From contig CAYXBU010000015.1 in NCBI GenBank assembly GCA_964463245.1, forward strand, positions 1-35,861: DNA of 35,861 bases, in the 5' to 3' direction. This DNA is from CAMEON01 sp964463245. GTDB taxonomy: Bacteria > Bacillota > Clostridia > Oscillospirales > CAG-272. Positions 25,679-32,926 of the stretch are shown here, piece by piece. Made by a program: the position numbers and the translations under genes. Below the pieces are notes generated by a model, which was not told the DNA's origin, did no database searches, and worked only from the letters and a program-made list of their open reading frames with translations. Positions within the stretch are counted from its first letter, which is position 1. Every line of letters begins with the position of its first letter.

Positions 25679-26053
25679 TTATTGGGGCTCCCCCTCCGTG
25701 TCCTCCGGCTCGGAGGTATAGGTGAAGCCGCTGATGACCTTCTCGATGTGTGCGCCGTAGGCGATGGAATGATCCTCGCAGAAGGTCAGCTCGGGCGTGA
25801 CCCGCAGGTTGAGGGTCTTAGCCAGCTGTACCCGCACATATCCCGATGCGGCGGTCAGACCGCGCTTGATCTCCTTGGGGTCGCCCTGCAGGTGGGAGTA
25901 GTATATCTTCGCATACTTGAGGTCGGGCGTGACCTCCACGCCGGTGACACTGACGAAAGCATCCTTGACGCGGGGATCCTTGACCGTGCGGATGATCTCC
26001 GCCGCGACCCGGAACATCTCCTCGTTGATGCGATCCTGTCTGTATTTTGCCAT
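25679..26053 (-). CDS. rbfA: 30S ribosome-binding factor A
   Basis: A 124-residue RbfA, a KH-like protein that binds the 30S subunit during 16S rRNA 5'-end maturation and cold adaptation. The family pattern is clear: RINEEMFRVAAEIIRTVKDP, VSVTGVEVTPDLKYAKIYYS, and the C-terminal LRVTPELTFCEDHSIAYGAHIEKV read as PELxFxxDxS. The ATG at 26051-26053 (MAKYRQDRINEE) gives normal length and has AAAGGAG about 10 nt upstream; the open frame extends further but without support. In many bacteria rbfA follows infB; here it lies 102 nt after tpiA, with a strong hairpin between. Confidence 0.95.
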   Translation of the reverse strand: MAKYRQDRINEEMFRVAAEIIRTVKDPRVKDAFVSVTGVEVTPDLKYAKIYYSHLQGDPKEIKRGLTAASGYVRVQLAKTLNLRVTPELTFCEDHSIAYGAHIEKVISGFTYTSEPEDTEGEPQ

Positions 26054-26093
26054 AGAGCCTGCGCTCCTTTCTGTGGTACTCGGAAAAGCGGGC

Positions 26094-26132
26094 GTGCGGG
26101 GGAGACCCGCGAAAAGAGGGCTTCCCCCGCAC
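26094..26132 (-). terminator. Hairpin between tpiA and rbfA
   Basis: GTGCGGGGGA (26094-26103) pairs perfectly with TCCCCCGCAC (26123-26132), with three more inner pairs. It lies 24 nt after the tpiA stop. On the minus strand a TTTT occurs only about 10 nt beyond the stem. Partial terminator or mRNA-stabilising element. Confidence 0.5.
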
Positions 26133-26155
26133 ACCCGTTTGGTTTCGTTGGTTGC

Positions 26156-26920
26156 TTACTGAGCCGCGTCCACGATGGCGGTGAACTTAGCGGGCACCAG
26201 GGAGGCACCGCCGATCAGACCGCCGTCCACGTTGGGCTTGGAGAGCAGGTCAGCGGCGTTCTTCTCGTTCATGGAGCCGCCGTACTGGATGGTGGTGGAC
26301 TCAGCCACCTCGGCACCGTACAGCTCAGCCAGAGCCTCGCGGATCTGTCCGCAGGTCTCATCAGCCTGCTCGGGGGTAGCCGTCAGACCGGTACCGATCG
26401 CCCAGACCGGCTCGTAGGCGATGATGACCCGCTTCATCTCCTCGGCGGTCACACCGGCCAGATCCAACTTGGTCTGCATGGAGACCACCTCGCGGGTGAT
26501 ACCCGCCAGTCTCTGCTCCTTGACTTCGCCCAGGCACAGGATGACGGTCATCCCGGCGGCCAGAGCCGCCTTGGTACGCAGATTCACGGTCTCGTCGGTC
26601 TCGCCGAAGTACTGCCGTCTCTCGGAGTGACCGATGATGACATACTTCACGCCGCAGGCCGTCAGCATATTCGCCGACACCTCACCGGTGTAGGCTCCCT
26701 TCTCGGCGAAGTGAACGTTCTCGGCACCAATGTGGATGTTGGAGCCCTCTGCCGCCGCCTGTGCCGCCGCAATGGTGACATAGGGAGCACAGAATACCAC
26801 GTCACAAGCATCCTTGCCTGCAACCATGGGCTTGATCTCGTTGATAAAGGCGGTCGCCTCGGCCGGCGTGAAGTTCATCTTCCAGTTGCCGGCGATCACG
26901 GTTCTTCTTTTTGCATTCAT
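26156..26920 (-). CDS. tpiA: Triosephosphate isomerase
   Basis: A 254-residue TIM-barrel enzyme interconverting dihydroxyacetone phosphate and glyceraldehyde-3-phosphate. Catalytic residues are in place: Asn12 and Lys14 in GNWKMN, His98 in IIGHSERR and Glu170 in AYEPVWAIGTG. The phosphate-binding GGSMNEKN and GGLIGGASL motifs follow. The ATG at 26918-26920 has AGAGG 9 nt upstream and gives the standard length. The upstream extension of the frame runs into a repeat hairpin and is not coding. It belongs to a glycolytic cluster with pgk on the same strand, with an esterase gene between. Confidence 0.97.
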   Translation of the reverse strand: MNAKRRTVIAGNWKMNFTPAEATAFINEIKPMVAGKDACDVVFCAPYVTIAAAQAAAEGSNIHIGAENVHFAEKGAYTGEVSANMLTACGVKYVIIGHSERRQYFGETDETVNLRTKAALAAGMTVILCLGEVKEQRLAGITREVVSMQTKLDLAGVTAEEMKRVIIAYEPVWAIGTGLTATPEQADETCGQIREALAELYGAEVAESTTIQYGGSMNEKNAADLLSKPNVDGGLIGGASLVPAKFTAIVDAAQ

Positions 26921-26952
26921 GATGTTGATCCTCTTTATTTTTTTCTTTTTTG

Positions 26953-27001
26953 GGGGGAAACTTCCTGAAGGAAGTTTCCCCCAAACCCCCTTCAAGGACT
27001 T
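26953..27001 (+). repeat. Dispersed hairpin repeat, copy 2
   Basis: A 13-bp perfect stem (26953-26965 with 26970-26982), loop TGAA, tail AAACCCCC and TTCAAGGACTT. It is the same element as at 10574-10621, with one extra base pair and one extra C in the tail. It lies 33 nt upstream of tpiA on the opposite strand, so it would form in the tpiA leader if transcription comes from pgk. Confidence 0.8.
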
Positions 27002-27060
27002 TTAAAATTGCATTTACTGTCGAGAGATAGTCGTTGAAACATCCTACTCACTGCACACCG

Positions 27061-27088
27061 TCAATGTGGAACCCTTGCCCCACATTGA
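27061..27088 (-). terminator. 9-bp hairpin after the esterase gene
   Basis: TCAATGTGG (27061-27069) and CCACATTGA (27080-27088) are exact inverted repeats, 20 nt after the esterase stop. No T-tract on the minus strand. Weak terminator candidate. Confidence 0.35.
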
Positions 27089-27108
27089 ATTCAAAACAAC
27101 GAACGGTG

Positions 27109-27774
27109 TTAGGCCTTTCTCCGCTGGCTGAGCATCCACTCCACGACCTCGTCATCGGTGTAGGCGTAATCCCAGCTGTTGTGCCCCACCCCGGGGTACA
27201 GGGTCAGCTTGGCGTTCCCGCCCCGCGCGTTGATGGCGTTCACCATGTTCTGACTCTCGGTGCAAAGGATGGAGCCGTCGGCATCCCCGTGGAACGCCCA
27301 GATCGGCGTGTTGCACAGGGTGTAGGACGACCAGACGATCCCCGCGCCGCAGACCGGCAGGAGTGCGGCAAAACGCTCGGGGTTCGCCTCACCCCAGATC
27401 CAGGTGCCGGTGCCACCGCAGGACAGGCCGGTCAGGTAGACGCGATCCCGATCCACGGGAAGAGTTTCCAGCAGGTGATCCAGGAAGCGGTTCAGTGTCT
27501 CGATGTAGGAGACCCAGAACTTGCCCCGTGTCAGCTGGGGGCTGGCGAAGATAAAAGGATATTCCTTCCCTGCGGCAATGTACTTACCGTAGCTGTGAGC
27601 CGCGACCAAGTCCAGCTCGGTCGTGCCGTTTCCGCCCTCACCGATACCGTGCAGGAACAGAACCAGCGGGTACGGCTCCCCGCCCTTCCCGTCCATATCG
27701 GCGGGAAGGGACAGGAGGTAGCCCCACTGTGTCCCCGTGCAGGGGTCGGTGAAGGTCATCCGTTTGGTCTCCAT
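27109..27774 (-). CDS. Alpha/beta-hydrolase, carboxylesterase/phospholipase-like
   Basis: A 221-residue cytoplasmic esterase of the LpqC/phospholipase-carboxylesterase type. The oxyanion segment LFLHGIGEGG (39-48) precedes the nucleophile elbow GLSCGG (Ser118), the acid in FHGDADGSI (Asp164 or Asp166) and the base His198 in GVGHNSWDYAY. No signal peptide. The substrate cannot be told; such enzymes often deacylate sugar esters. It starts 28 nt after the pgk stop with no clear ribosome binding site. Met6 (27757-27759) has a GGAG 9 nt upstream and is an alternative start. A lone esterase between pgk and tpiA is an unusual insertion into a glycolytic cluster. Confidence 0.9.
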   Translation of the reverse strand: METKRMTFTDPCTGTQWGYLLSLPADMDGKGGEPYPLVLFLHGIGEGGNGTTELDLVAAHSYGKYIAAGKEYPFIFASPQLTRGKFWVSYIETLNRFLDHLLETLPVDRDRVYLTGLSCGGTGTWIWGEANPERFAALLPVCGAGIVWSSYTLCNTPIWAFHGDADGSILCTESQNMVNAINARGGNAKLTLYPGVGHNSWDYAYTDDEVVEWMLSQRRKA

Positions 27775-27802
27775 GGTGATCGGATGCAGAGATCAGATCG
27801 GC

Positions 27803-29116
27803 TTACCGATCTGCCAGGCAAGCGATACCGGGCAGCTCCTTGCCCTCCAGGAACTCCAGAGAAGCACCGCCGCCGGTGGAGATGTGGGTGATGCGATCCG
27901 CAAAGCCCAGCTGCTCGCAGGCCGCCGCGGAGTCACCGCCGCCCACGATGGAGATGGCATCCGACTCAGCCAGAGCCTTGGCGACCGCGATGGTGCCGCG
28001 CGCCAGCGTGGGGTTCTCGAACACGCCCATGGGACCGTTCCAGACCACGGTCTTGGCCGACTTGGCGGCCTCGGCGTACAGCTCCATGGTCTTCTCGCCG
28101 ATGTCCAGACCCTCCATGTCATCCGGGATCTCGTTGGAGGGAACGATCTTGACCTCCACCGGAGCATCGATGGGGTCGGGGAAGCCTGCGGCGATGGTCG
28201 TATCGATCGGGAGGAGCAGCTTGACGCCGTTCTTCTCGGCGGTAGCCATCATCTCGCGGCAGTAGTCGATCTTCTCGCTGTCCAGGAGGGACTTACCGAC
28301 GGTGTAGCCCTTGGCGGCCAGGAAGGTGTAGGCCATACCGCCGCCGATGATGAGGGTGTCCACCTTGGTCAGCAGGTTGGCGATGACATTGAGCTTATCC
28401 GAGACCTTTGCGCCGCCCAGGATAGCCACGAAGGGACGCTCGGGGTCGGCCAGAGCCTTACCCATGACCGAGATCTCCTTCTGGATCAGGTAGCCGCAGA
28501 CAGCCGGCAGACCGGCGTGCTGGACAACACCCGCCGTGGAGGCGTGAGCGCGGTGAGCCGTGCCGAAGGCATCGTTGACAAAGATCTCGGCAAAGGAAGC
28601 CAGCTTCTTGGAGAACTCGGGGTCGTTCTTCTCCTCGGCGGCGGTAAAGCGGGTGTTCTCCAGGAGAACGATGTCGCCGGGCTTCATAGCCGCGACCTTG
28701 GCCTGTGCATCCTCGCCGACGGTGTCGGTCGCGAACACAACGCCGCCGCCCAGCAGCTCGTTGAGCTTATCTGCCACGATGACAAGGGAGAGCTTCTTGC
28801 GATCCTTGGCGGCCTTCTCCAGAGCGGCGGCGCGGGCGGCCTCCTGCTCCTCGGCGGGCAGAGCGTCGATCTTGGCGTTCTCCTTCTTGTTGAGTTTCAG
28901 CTTCTCGTCCAGCACATTATGGGGCTTGCCCATGTGGGAGCAGAGGATGACCATGGCACCGTGTGCCTTGAGGTACTTGATGGTCGGCAGAGCCTCCACG
29001 ATACGCTTGTCGGAGGTGATGACACCGTCCTTGACCGGCACGTTGAAGTCGCAACGAACCAGTACCCGCTTGCCGGATACCTCAATGTCTTCGATGGTCT
29101 TCTTGTTGTACGTCAT
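27803..29116 (-). CDS. pgk: Phosphoglycerate kinase, long form with N-domain insertion
   Basis: A 437-residue Pgk that makes ATP from 1,3-bisphosphoglycerate. Landmarks include RVLVRCDFNVPVKDG at the N-terminus, SHMGKP (usually SHLGRP), LLENTRFTAAEEKNDPEF, VNDAFGTAHRAHAS, GGAKVSDKL and the C-terminal GGGDSAAA. The protein is about 40 residues longer than the usual 395-400. The excess is a Lys/Glu/Ala-rich helical insertion between SHMGKP and the LSLVIVADKL segment. The ATG at 29114-29116 has AGGTGG 12 nt upstream. A good promoter (TTGCAA-17-TATAGT) lies about 75 nt upstream. It heads a cluster running through the esterase, tpiA and rbfA. Confidence 0.97.
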   Translation of the reverse strand: MTYNKKTIEDIEVSGKRVLVRCDFNVPVKDGVITSDKRIVEALPTIKYLKAHGAMVILCSHMGKPHNVLDEKLKLNKKENAKIDALPAEEQEAARAAALEKAAKDRKKLSLVIVADKLNELLGGGVVFATDTVGEDAQAKVAAMKPGDIVLLENTRFTAAEEKNDPEFSKKLASFAEIFVNDAFGTAHRAHASTAGVVQHAGLPAVCGYLIQKEISVMGKALADPERPFVAILGGAKVSDKLNVIANLLTKVDTLIIGGGMAYTFLAAKGYTVGKSLLDSEKIDYCREMMATAEKNGVKLLLPIDTTIAAGFPDPIDAPVEVKIVPSNEIPDDMEGLDIGEKTMELYAEAAKSAKTVVWNGPMGVFENPTLARGTIAVAKALAESDAISIVGGGDSAAACEQLGFADRITHISTGGGASLEFLEGKELPGIACLADR

Positions 29117-29191
29117 ACTGTTTTTTCCACCTTTCTGTATTGCGTGAGGGCATCTCGGGGCATTTCCCCTGTCCCTACTATCACATAATAT

Positions 29192-29220
29192 ACTATACCA
29201 CAAATCCGGCGGTTTTGCAA
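29192..29220 (-). promoter_or_regulatory. Promoter for pgk
   Basis: On the minus strand, TTGCAA (29215-29220), 17 nt, TATAGT (29192-29197). Divergent from the ligA promoter about 90 nt away. Confidence 0.8.
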
Positions 29221-29308
29221 GGGGGAAATTGTAAAAATACCGTTTTTCCGGCTATTTCTTTCAAAAATATGTGTCGCGCGAAAAGTTGCCGTCTTTCGGC
29301 AAAAATGC

Positions 29309-29337
29309 TTGCACTGCCCCCGAAAGTGTGCTATAAT
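29309..29337 (+). promoter_or_regulatory. Promoter upstream of ligA
   Basis: TTGCAC (29309-29314), 17 nt, TATAAT (29332-29337). Transcription would start near 29344, about 190 nt before the ligA ATG. Confidence 0.85.
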
Positions 29338-29535
29338 AGGGGACGGAAAGATCTGAGAAAACGCTGATTGAATGAGGTGGTGCATATTCGGTACAGATTT
29401 TCTCGTCTGCGATTGCGAAAAACTCAAGATGTACCGGATGTACATCGAGTTTTTCGGCAAGAAGCAGGCAGGAAAAGATGTGCCGAAGATGTGCCGCCGA
29501 ATAAATCAGTGGTTCCCTAATAATGGAGGCCGCAT
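29338..29535 (+). other. Structured ligA leader: long hairpin and tandem 11-bp repeat
   Basis: The leader holds a 16-bp hairpin with a 2-nt bulge: GAAAAACTC (29417-29425), AA, GATGTAC (29428-29434), loop CGGAT, GTACATC (29440-29446) and GAGTTTTTC (29447-29455). The right arm ends in a T5 run, which gives it a terminator-like look. Twenty nt later AAGATGTGCCG occurs twice in tandem (29475-29485, 29486-29496). I match no known riboswitch. A small transcript ending near 29455, or an attenuator controlling ligA, are both possible. Confidence 0.6.
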
Positions 29536-31527
29536 ATGGAAACCCTGCATGAACGTGTCACCCAACTCCGCGCCGAACTGGAGTACCATTCCCGCAAATA
29601 CTACGTCGAGGACGCGCCGGAGATCTCGGACTACGAGTACGATCGGCTGTTCTATGAGCTGGTACACATCGAAGAGGAGCACCCCGAGCTGGACGATCCC
29701 GCCTCCCCGACCCATCGGGTGGGCGGCAAGGCCTCCGACCGCTTTGACAAGGTGGTACACGCCGTCCGTATGGACTCCCTTAGCGATGTATTCTCCTTTG
29801 AGGAGCTGGAGGATTTCCTGTCCCGTGTGGCCGAGCGCATCCCGGAGGCTGTCTACTCGGTCGAGCCCAAGATCGACGGGCTGTCCTGCTCCCTGCGCTA
29901 CGAGAACGGACGGCTGGTACAGGCCGCGACCCGCGGGGACGGTGTCATCGGCGAGGACGTGACCGCCAATGTCAAGACCATCTTCGACGTGCCGCTGACC
30001 CTGCCCGAGCCGCTGACTCTGACGGTGCGTGGCGAGGTCTATATGCCCCGCGCGGTATTCGAGCGGCTCAACCGCCGCCGCGCCGAGGAGGGGGTCGCCC
30101 TGCTGGCCAATCCCCGCAACGCCGCCGCCGGTTCCCTGCGCCAGCTCGACCCCCGTGTCACGGCCTCCCGCGCCCTGTCCATCTTCATCTTCAACTTCCA
30201 GGAGGGCGACCTGTACACCGACGGCCACGCCCCCATCTCCCACACCGAGACCTTAGACCGCCTCGGCGAGCTGGGCTTCCATGTGCTGGAGGAGCGGCTG
30301 GAGACCTCCGACAGGGCCGCCATCTTGGATCATATCCGCCGACTGGGGGAGGCGCGGGACGACCTCGCCTATGACATCGACGGGGTGGTCATCAAGCTGG
30401 ATCGTCTGGCGGATCGTGTGACCATGGGCGAGGGAACCGCCACCCCGCGCTGGGCGGTGGCCTACAAGTTCCCGCCCGAGCAGAAGATCACCCGTATAGA
30501 GGATGTGACGGTCGCGGTCGGGCGCACGGGGGTGCTGACCCCCACAGCGGTACTGGAGCCTGTCCGTCTGGCGGGCACCACCGTCTCCCGCGCCACCCTG
30601 CACAATCTGGATTTCATCCGCGAGCGGGACATCCATATCGGGGACTATGTGACAGTGCAGAAGGCAGGCGACATCATCCCCGAGGTGGTCTGCGCCCATC
30701 CGGGGCGGCGTACGGGCGGGGAGACCCCCTTCCATATGCCGACCGTCTGCCCCTCCTGCGGGGAGCCGGTCTTCCGCGAGGAGGGCGAAGCGGCGGTACG
30801 CTGCACCAACGCGGCCTGCCCCGCTCAGCTTGCCCGCGGCATTGAGCACTTTGCCTCCAAGAACGCCATGGACATCGACGGCCTCGGCCCGCAGATCGTG
30901 GAGGCACTTATCCGCGCCGACCTGATCCGAGATGCCGCCGACCTCTACAGCCTGCACGCGACGGATGTGGCGGGCATGGAGCGCATGGGGGAGAAGTCCG
31001 CCGCCAACCTGATCGCCGCCATTGAAAAGTCAAAATCGGCCGGACTGGAGCGGTTGCTCTACGCCCTGGGTATCCGCAACGTCGGCGAGGTCGCGGCGGC
31101 AGCACTGGCGGGACGCTTCGGCAGTCTGGATGCGGTCATGGCCGCCGACATCGACAGCCTTGTGGACATCCCCGACTTCGGGCAGATCACGGCCGAGTGC
31201 GTGGTCAACTTCTTCTCCCACCCGCAGAACAGTCGCCTGTGTCGGCGTTTGGCGGAGGTCGGCTGTCTGACCACCTCCACCGCCGCCCCCATTGGAGATC
31301 GGCTGGCAGGGCTGACCTTCGTGCTGACCGGTACCCTTCCGACCCTGAGTCGGGAGGAGGCCTCTGCGCTCATCAAGGCCGAGGGCGGCAAGGTCACGGG
31401 CTCGGTCTCCAAGAAGACCGACTACGTGGTCGCCGGGGAGGCGGCCGGCTCCAAGCTGACCAAAGCGCAGTCGCTCGGCGTGGCGGTCATAGACGAGGAG
31501 GAGCTGATGCGGATGCTGGGGAAATGA
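29536..31527 (+). CDS. ligA: NAD-dependent DNA ligase
   Basis: A 663-residue LigA, full length, sealing nicks in replication and repair. The adenylation lysine is Lys112 in EPKIDG. An Ia domain with the NAD-binding YYVEDAPEISDYEYD precedes it. The OB fold is followed by a four-cysteine zinc finger (Cys405, Cys408, Cys423, about Cys429), helix-hairpin-helix repeats (AMDIDGLGPQIVEAL to GIRNVGEVAAAALAG) and a C-terminal BRCT domain from about residue 588 (LAGLTFVLTGTLP). GGAGG lies 5-6 nt before the ATG. In many Clostridia gatC follows ligA. Here a tiny reading frame and a convergent ddh follow. Confidence 0.98.
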   Translation: METLHERVTQLRAELEYHSRKYYVEDAPEISDYEYDRLFYELVHIEEEHPELDDPASPTHRVGGKASDRFDKVVHAVRMDSLSDVFSFEELEDFLSRVAERIPEAVYSVEPKIDGLSCSLRYENGRLVQAATRGDGVIGEDVTANVKTIFDVPLTLPEPLTLTVRGEVYMPRAVFERLNRRRAEEGVALLANPRNAAAGSLRQLDPRVTASRALSIFIFNFQEGDLYTDGHAPISHTETLDRLGELGFHVLEERLETSDRAAILDHIRRLGEARDDLAYDIDGVVIKLDRLADRVTMGEGTATPRWAVAYKFPPEQKITRIEDVTVAVGRTGVLTPTAVLEPVRLAGTTVSRATLHNLDFIRERDIHIGDYVTVQKAGDIIPEVVCAHPGRRTGGETPFHMPTVCPSCGEPVFREEGEAAVRCTNAACPAQLARGIEHFASKNAMDIDGLGPQIVEALIRADLIRDAADLYSLHATDVAGMERMGEKSAANLIAAIEKSKSAGLERLLYALGIRNVGEVAAAALAGRFGSLDAVMAADIDSLVDIPDFGQITAECVVNFFSHPQNSRLCRRLAEVGCLTTSTAAPIGDRLAGLTFVLTGTLPTLSREEASALIKAEGGKVTGSVSKKTDYVVAGEAAGSKLTKAQSLGVAVIDEEELMRMLGK

Positions 31528-31558
31528 TATTTCGGACACACGAAAGGGAGGCTCATTC

Positions 31559-31633
31559 ATGATCTGCCTTGATGCCCTTCACTCGCCGTTCCTGCCGGCT
31601 CTGCGGTATGCCCGTCGTAGGGAGTTTCGCTGA
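31559..31633 (+). CDS. Possible 24-aa small protein downstream of ligA
   Basis: ATG at 31559 with an excellent ribosome binding site (AAAGGGAGG, 7 nt spacer), 31 nt after the ligA stop. The frame reads MICLDALHSPFLPALRYARR and ends REFR at a TGA just before a strong hairpin. I recognise nothing in it. It could be a real small protein or the relic of a longer gene whose start region was kept. Confidence 0.35.
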   Translation: MICLDALHSPFLPALRYARRREFR

Positions 31634-31645
31634 TCCTATACGAGA

Positions 31646-31677
31646 GAGGGGAGCCTTCCCTACAGAAGGCTCCCCTC
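31646..31677. terminator. Bidirectional hairpin at the ligA/ddh junction, overlapping the ddh stop
   Basis: A 13-bp perfect stem (31646-31658 with 31665-31677, 6-nt loop) between convergent genes. The ddh stop codon (31660-31662) is in the loop, and the last codons of ddh form one arm. No long T-tract on either side. Confidence 0.6.
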
Positions 31678-32631
31678 CTCTGTTCCGTCCGGCAGCAACA
31701 GCCCCGGCGGCACGTCCTGCACCGTCACGCACCCGACCCGACCCGCCTCCCGCATTCGGCAAACGGCGCGGGCGTAGGCCACCAGCACGCTCCCGGTGAA
31801 CTCCGGGTTGGAATCCAAGCGCAGGCGGCAGGACATCCGCCGAATGTGTTCCCCGCCCTGCCCGCTATGCCCGCAGGCCAGCACCTCCCCGCCATGGGGC
31901 AGCGCGGCATGATCCCGCATCAGCTCCTGCATCTCCACAAAGGTCACGGTGGTGTCATACCCTGCGAAGTAGCCCGGCATGGTGCGTATCCTCCGCTCGA
32001 TCTGCGCTCTGTCGGCTCCCGGTGCCGCCACGACGTAACACTCCCGCCGATGCATCTCCTGCGGCGGCAGGGTCGGCACCTCCCCCGCCCGCGCCGCCGC
32101 CTCGGCCGCCTCGGTCGGGAGGGTGTACTCCCGCGCATCCAGCACCCCCGGAATACGGCGGATGGCCTCGGAGTGCCCTTGGCTGACCCCGCGCCCCCAG
32201 AGAGTGCAGGTCTGCCCGCCCGGGAAGAACGCGGCGGCAAAGGTGCGGAACACCGAGAACAGCCCCGGATCCCAGCCCGCCGCGATCAGAGCCAGCCGTC
32301 CCCCGTCCCGCGCCGCCGCCTCCACCCGTGCGCGGTGGCGCGGGATGTCCGCATGGCGGTCGAAGCTGTCCACGACATTGAAGTCCCGTGCCAGCGCGGG
32401 GGTCATCAGAGGCAGGTCATCCGAGCTCCCGCCGCAGAGGATCAGAATATCCATTTTCCCTTTCATGGAAAGGATATCCTCCGCCGCGTACACCCTCGTA
32501 TCGGTCAAGGCCTGCAGGACGGCGGGGTCTCGCCGCGTGAATACCGCGACCGCCTCCGCATCGGGACAGTCGCGCAGTGCCAGCTCGACCCCCCGCCCCA
32601 GATTCCCGTAACCCACGATCCCCACACGCAT
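31660..32631 (-). CDS. ddh: meso-Diaminopimelate dehydrogenase
   Basis: A 323-residue NADPH-dependent enzyme that reductively aminates tetrahydrodipicolinate directly to meso-diaminopimelate, by-passing the succinylase and acetylase branches of lysine and peptidoglycan synthesis. The nucleotide-binding GYGNLG lies at 8-12. Family signatures LCGGSSDD, NVVDSFDRH, AAGWDPGLFS (about 117-126), WGRGVSQGHSEAIRRI (145-160) and the C-terminal LDSNPEFTGSVLVAYARA are all present. The ATG at 32629-32631 has GAGGGGG 7 nt upstream. I see no convincing promoter in the 150 nt before it. asd, which acts earlier in the same pathway, is 3 kb away in a separate unit. The 3' end is embedded in a terminator hairpin. 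Confidence 0.95.
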   Translation of the reverse strand: MRVGIVGYGNLGRGVELALRDCPDAEAVAVFTRRDPAVLQALTDTRVYAAEDILSMKGKMDILILCGGSSDDLPLMTPALARDFNVVDSFDRHADIPRHRARVEAAARDGGRLALIAAGWDPGLFSVFRTFAAAFFPGGQTCTLWGRGVSQGHSEAIRRIPGVLDAREYTLPTEAAEAAARAGEVPTLPPQEMHRRECYVVAAPGADRAQIERRIRTMPGYFAGYDTTVTFVEMQELMRDHAALPHGGEVLACGHSGQGGEHIRRMSCRLRLDSNPEFTGSVLVAYARAVCRMREAGRVGCVTVQDVPPGLLLPDGTEEGSLL

Positions 32632-32785
32632 ATGTATGCCCCCTCTCGATCCGAGTCCATCCTCGGTGGCAGTATATGCAGGGAAGAAAGGCCATGGTCA
32701 CCCGCAGGATAGCACACATGTCAAATTTATTGATGATGGATAAACGTTTTCGTTCATTTTGACATACCCTTTTGAGTTAACCCTA

Positions 32786-32814
32786 TTGACAAAAAAGGGA
32801 ATTTCCTGTATAAT
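32786..32814 (+). promoter_or_regulatory. Consensus promoter for the sugar transferase gene
   Basis: TTGACA (32786-32791), 17 nt, TATAAT (32809-32814), a perfect match to sigma-A consensus. A second TTGACA lies at about 32758-32763 without a good partner. The region 32632-32785 between this promoter and ddh holds no gene that I can see. Confidence 0.92.
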
Positions 32815-32820
32815 AAGGGA

Positions 32821-32926
32821 GTAGCATTCCTCAACTCATATCCTATGCTGTATGCATATGTTGAGTCCCCTCTGCAGGAAATGCCCTGCCGAAATCTCTT
32901 CATTATATGGGAGAATTTTACGAAGT
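32821..32926 (+). other. Structured 5' leader of the sugar transferase gene
   Basis: About 105 nt between the predicted transcription start and the ATG. A bulged hairpin joins 32830-32834 and 32837-32841 with 32856-32860 and 32861-32865, and a GCAGG/CCTGC stem-loop follows. No known riboswitch is recognised. Confidence 0.4.

Noticed and set aside
29372..29962. A plus-strand frame covering the ligA leader and the start of ligA
   Set aside because: Out of frame with ligA, and it reads nonsense composition inside ligA. A short leader peptide cannot be excluded, but nothing supports it.
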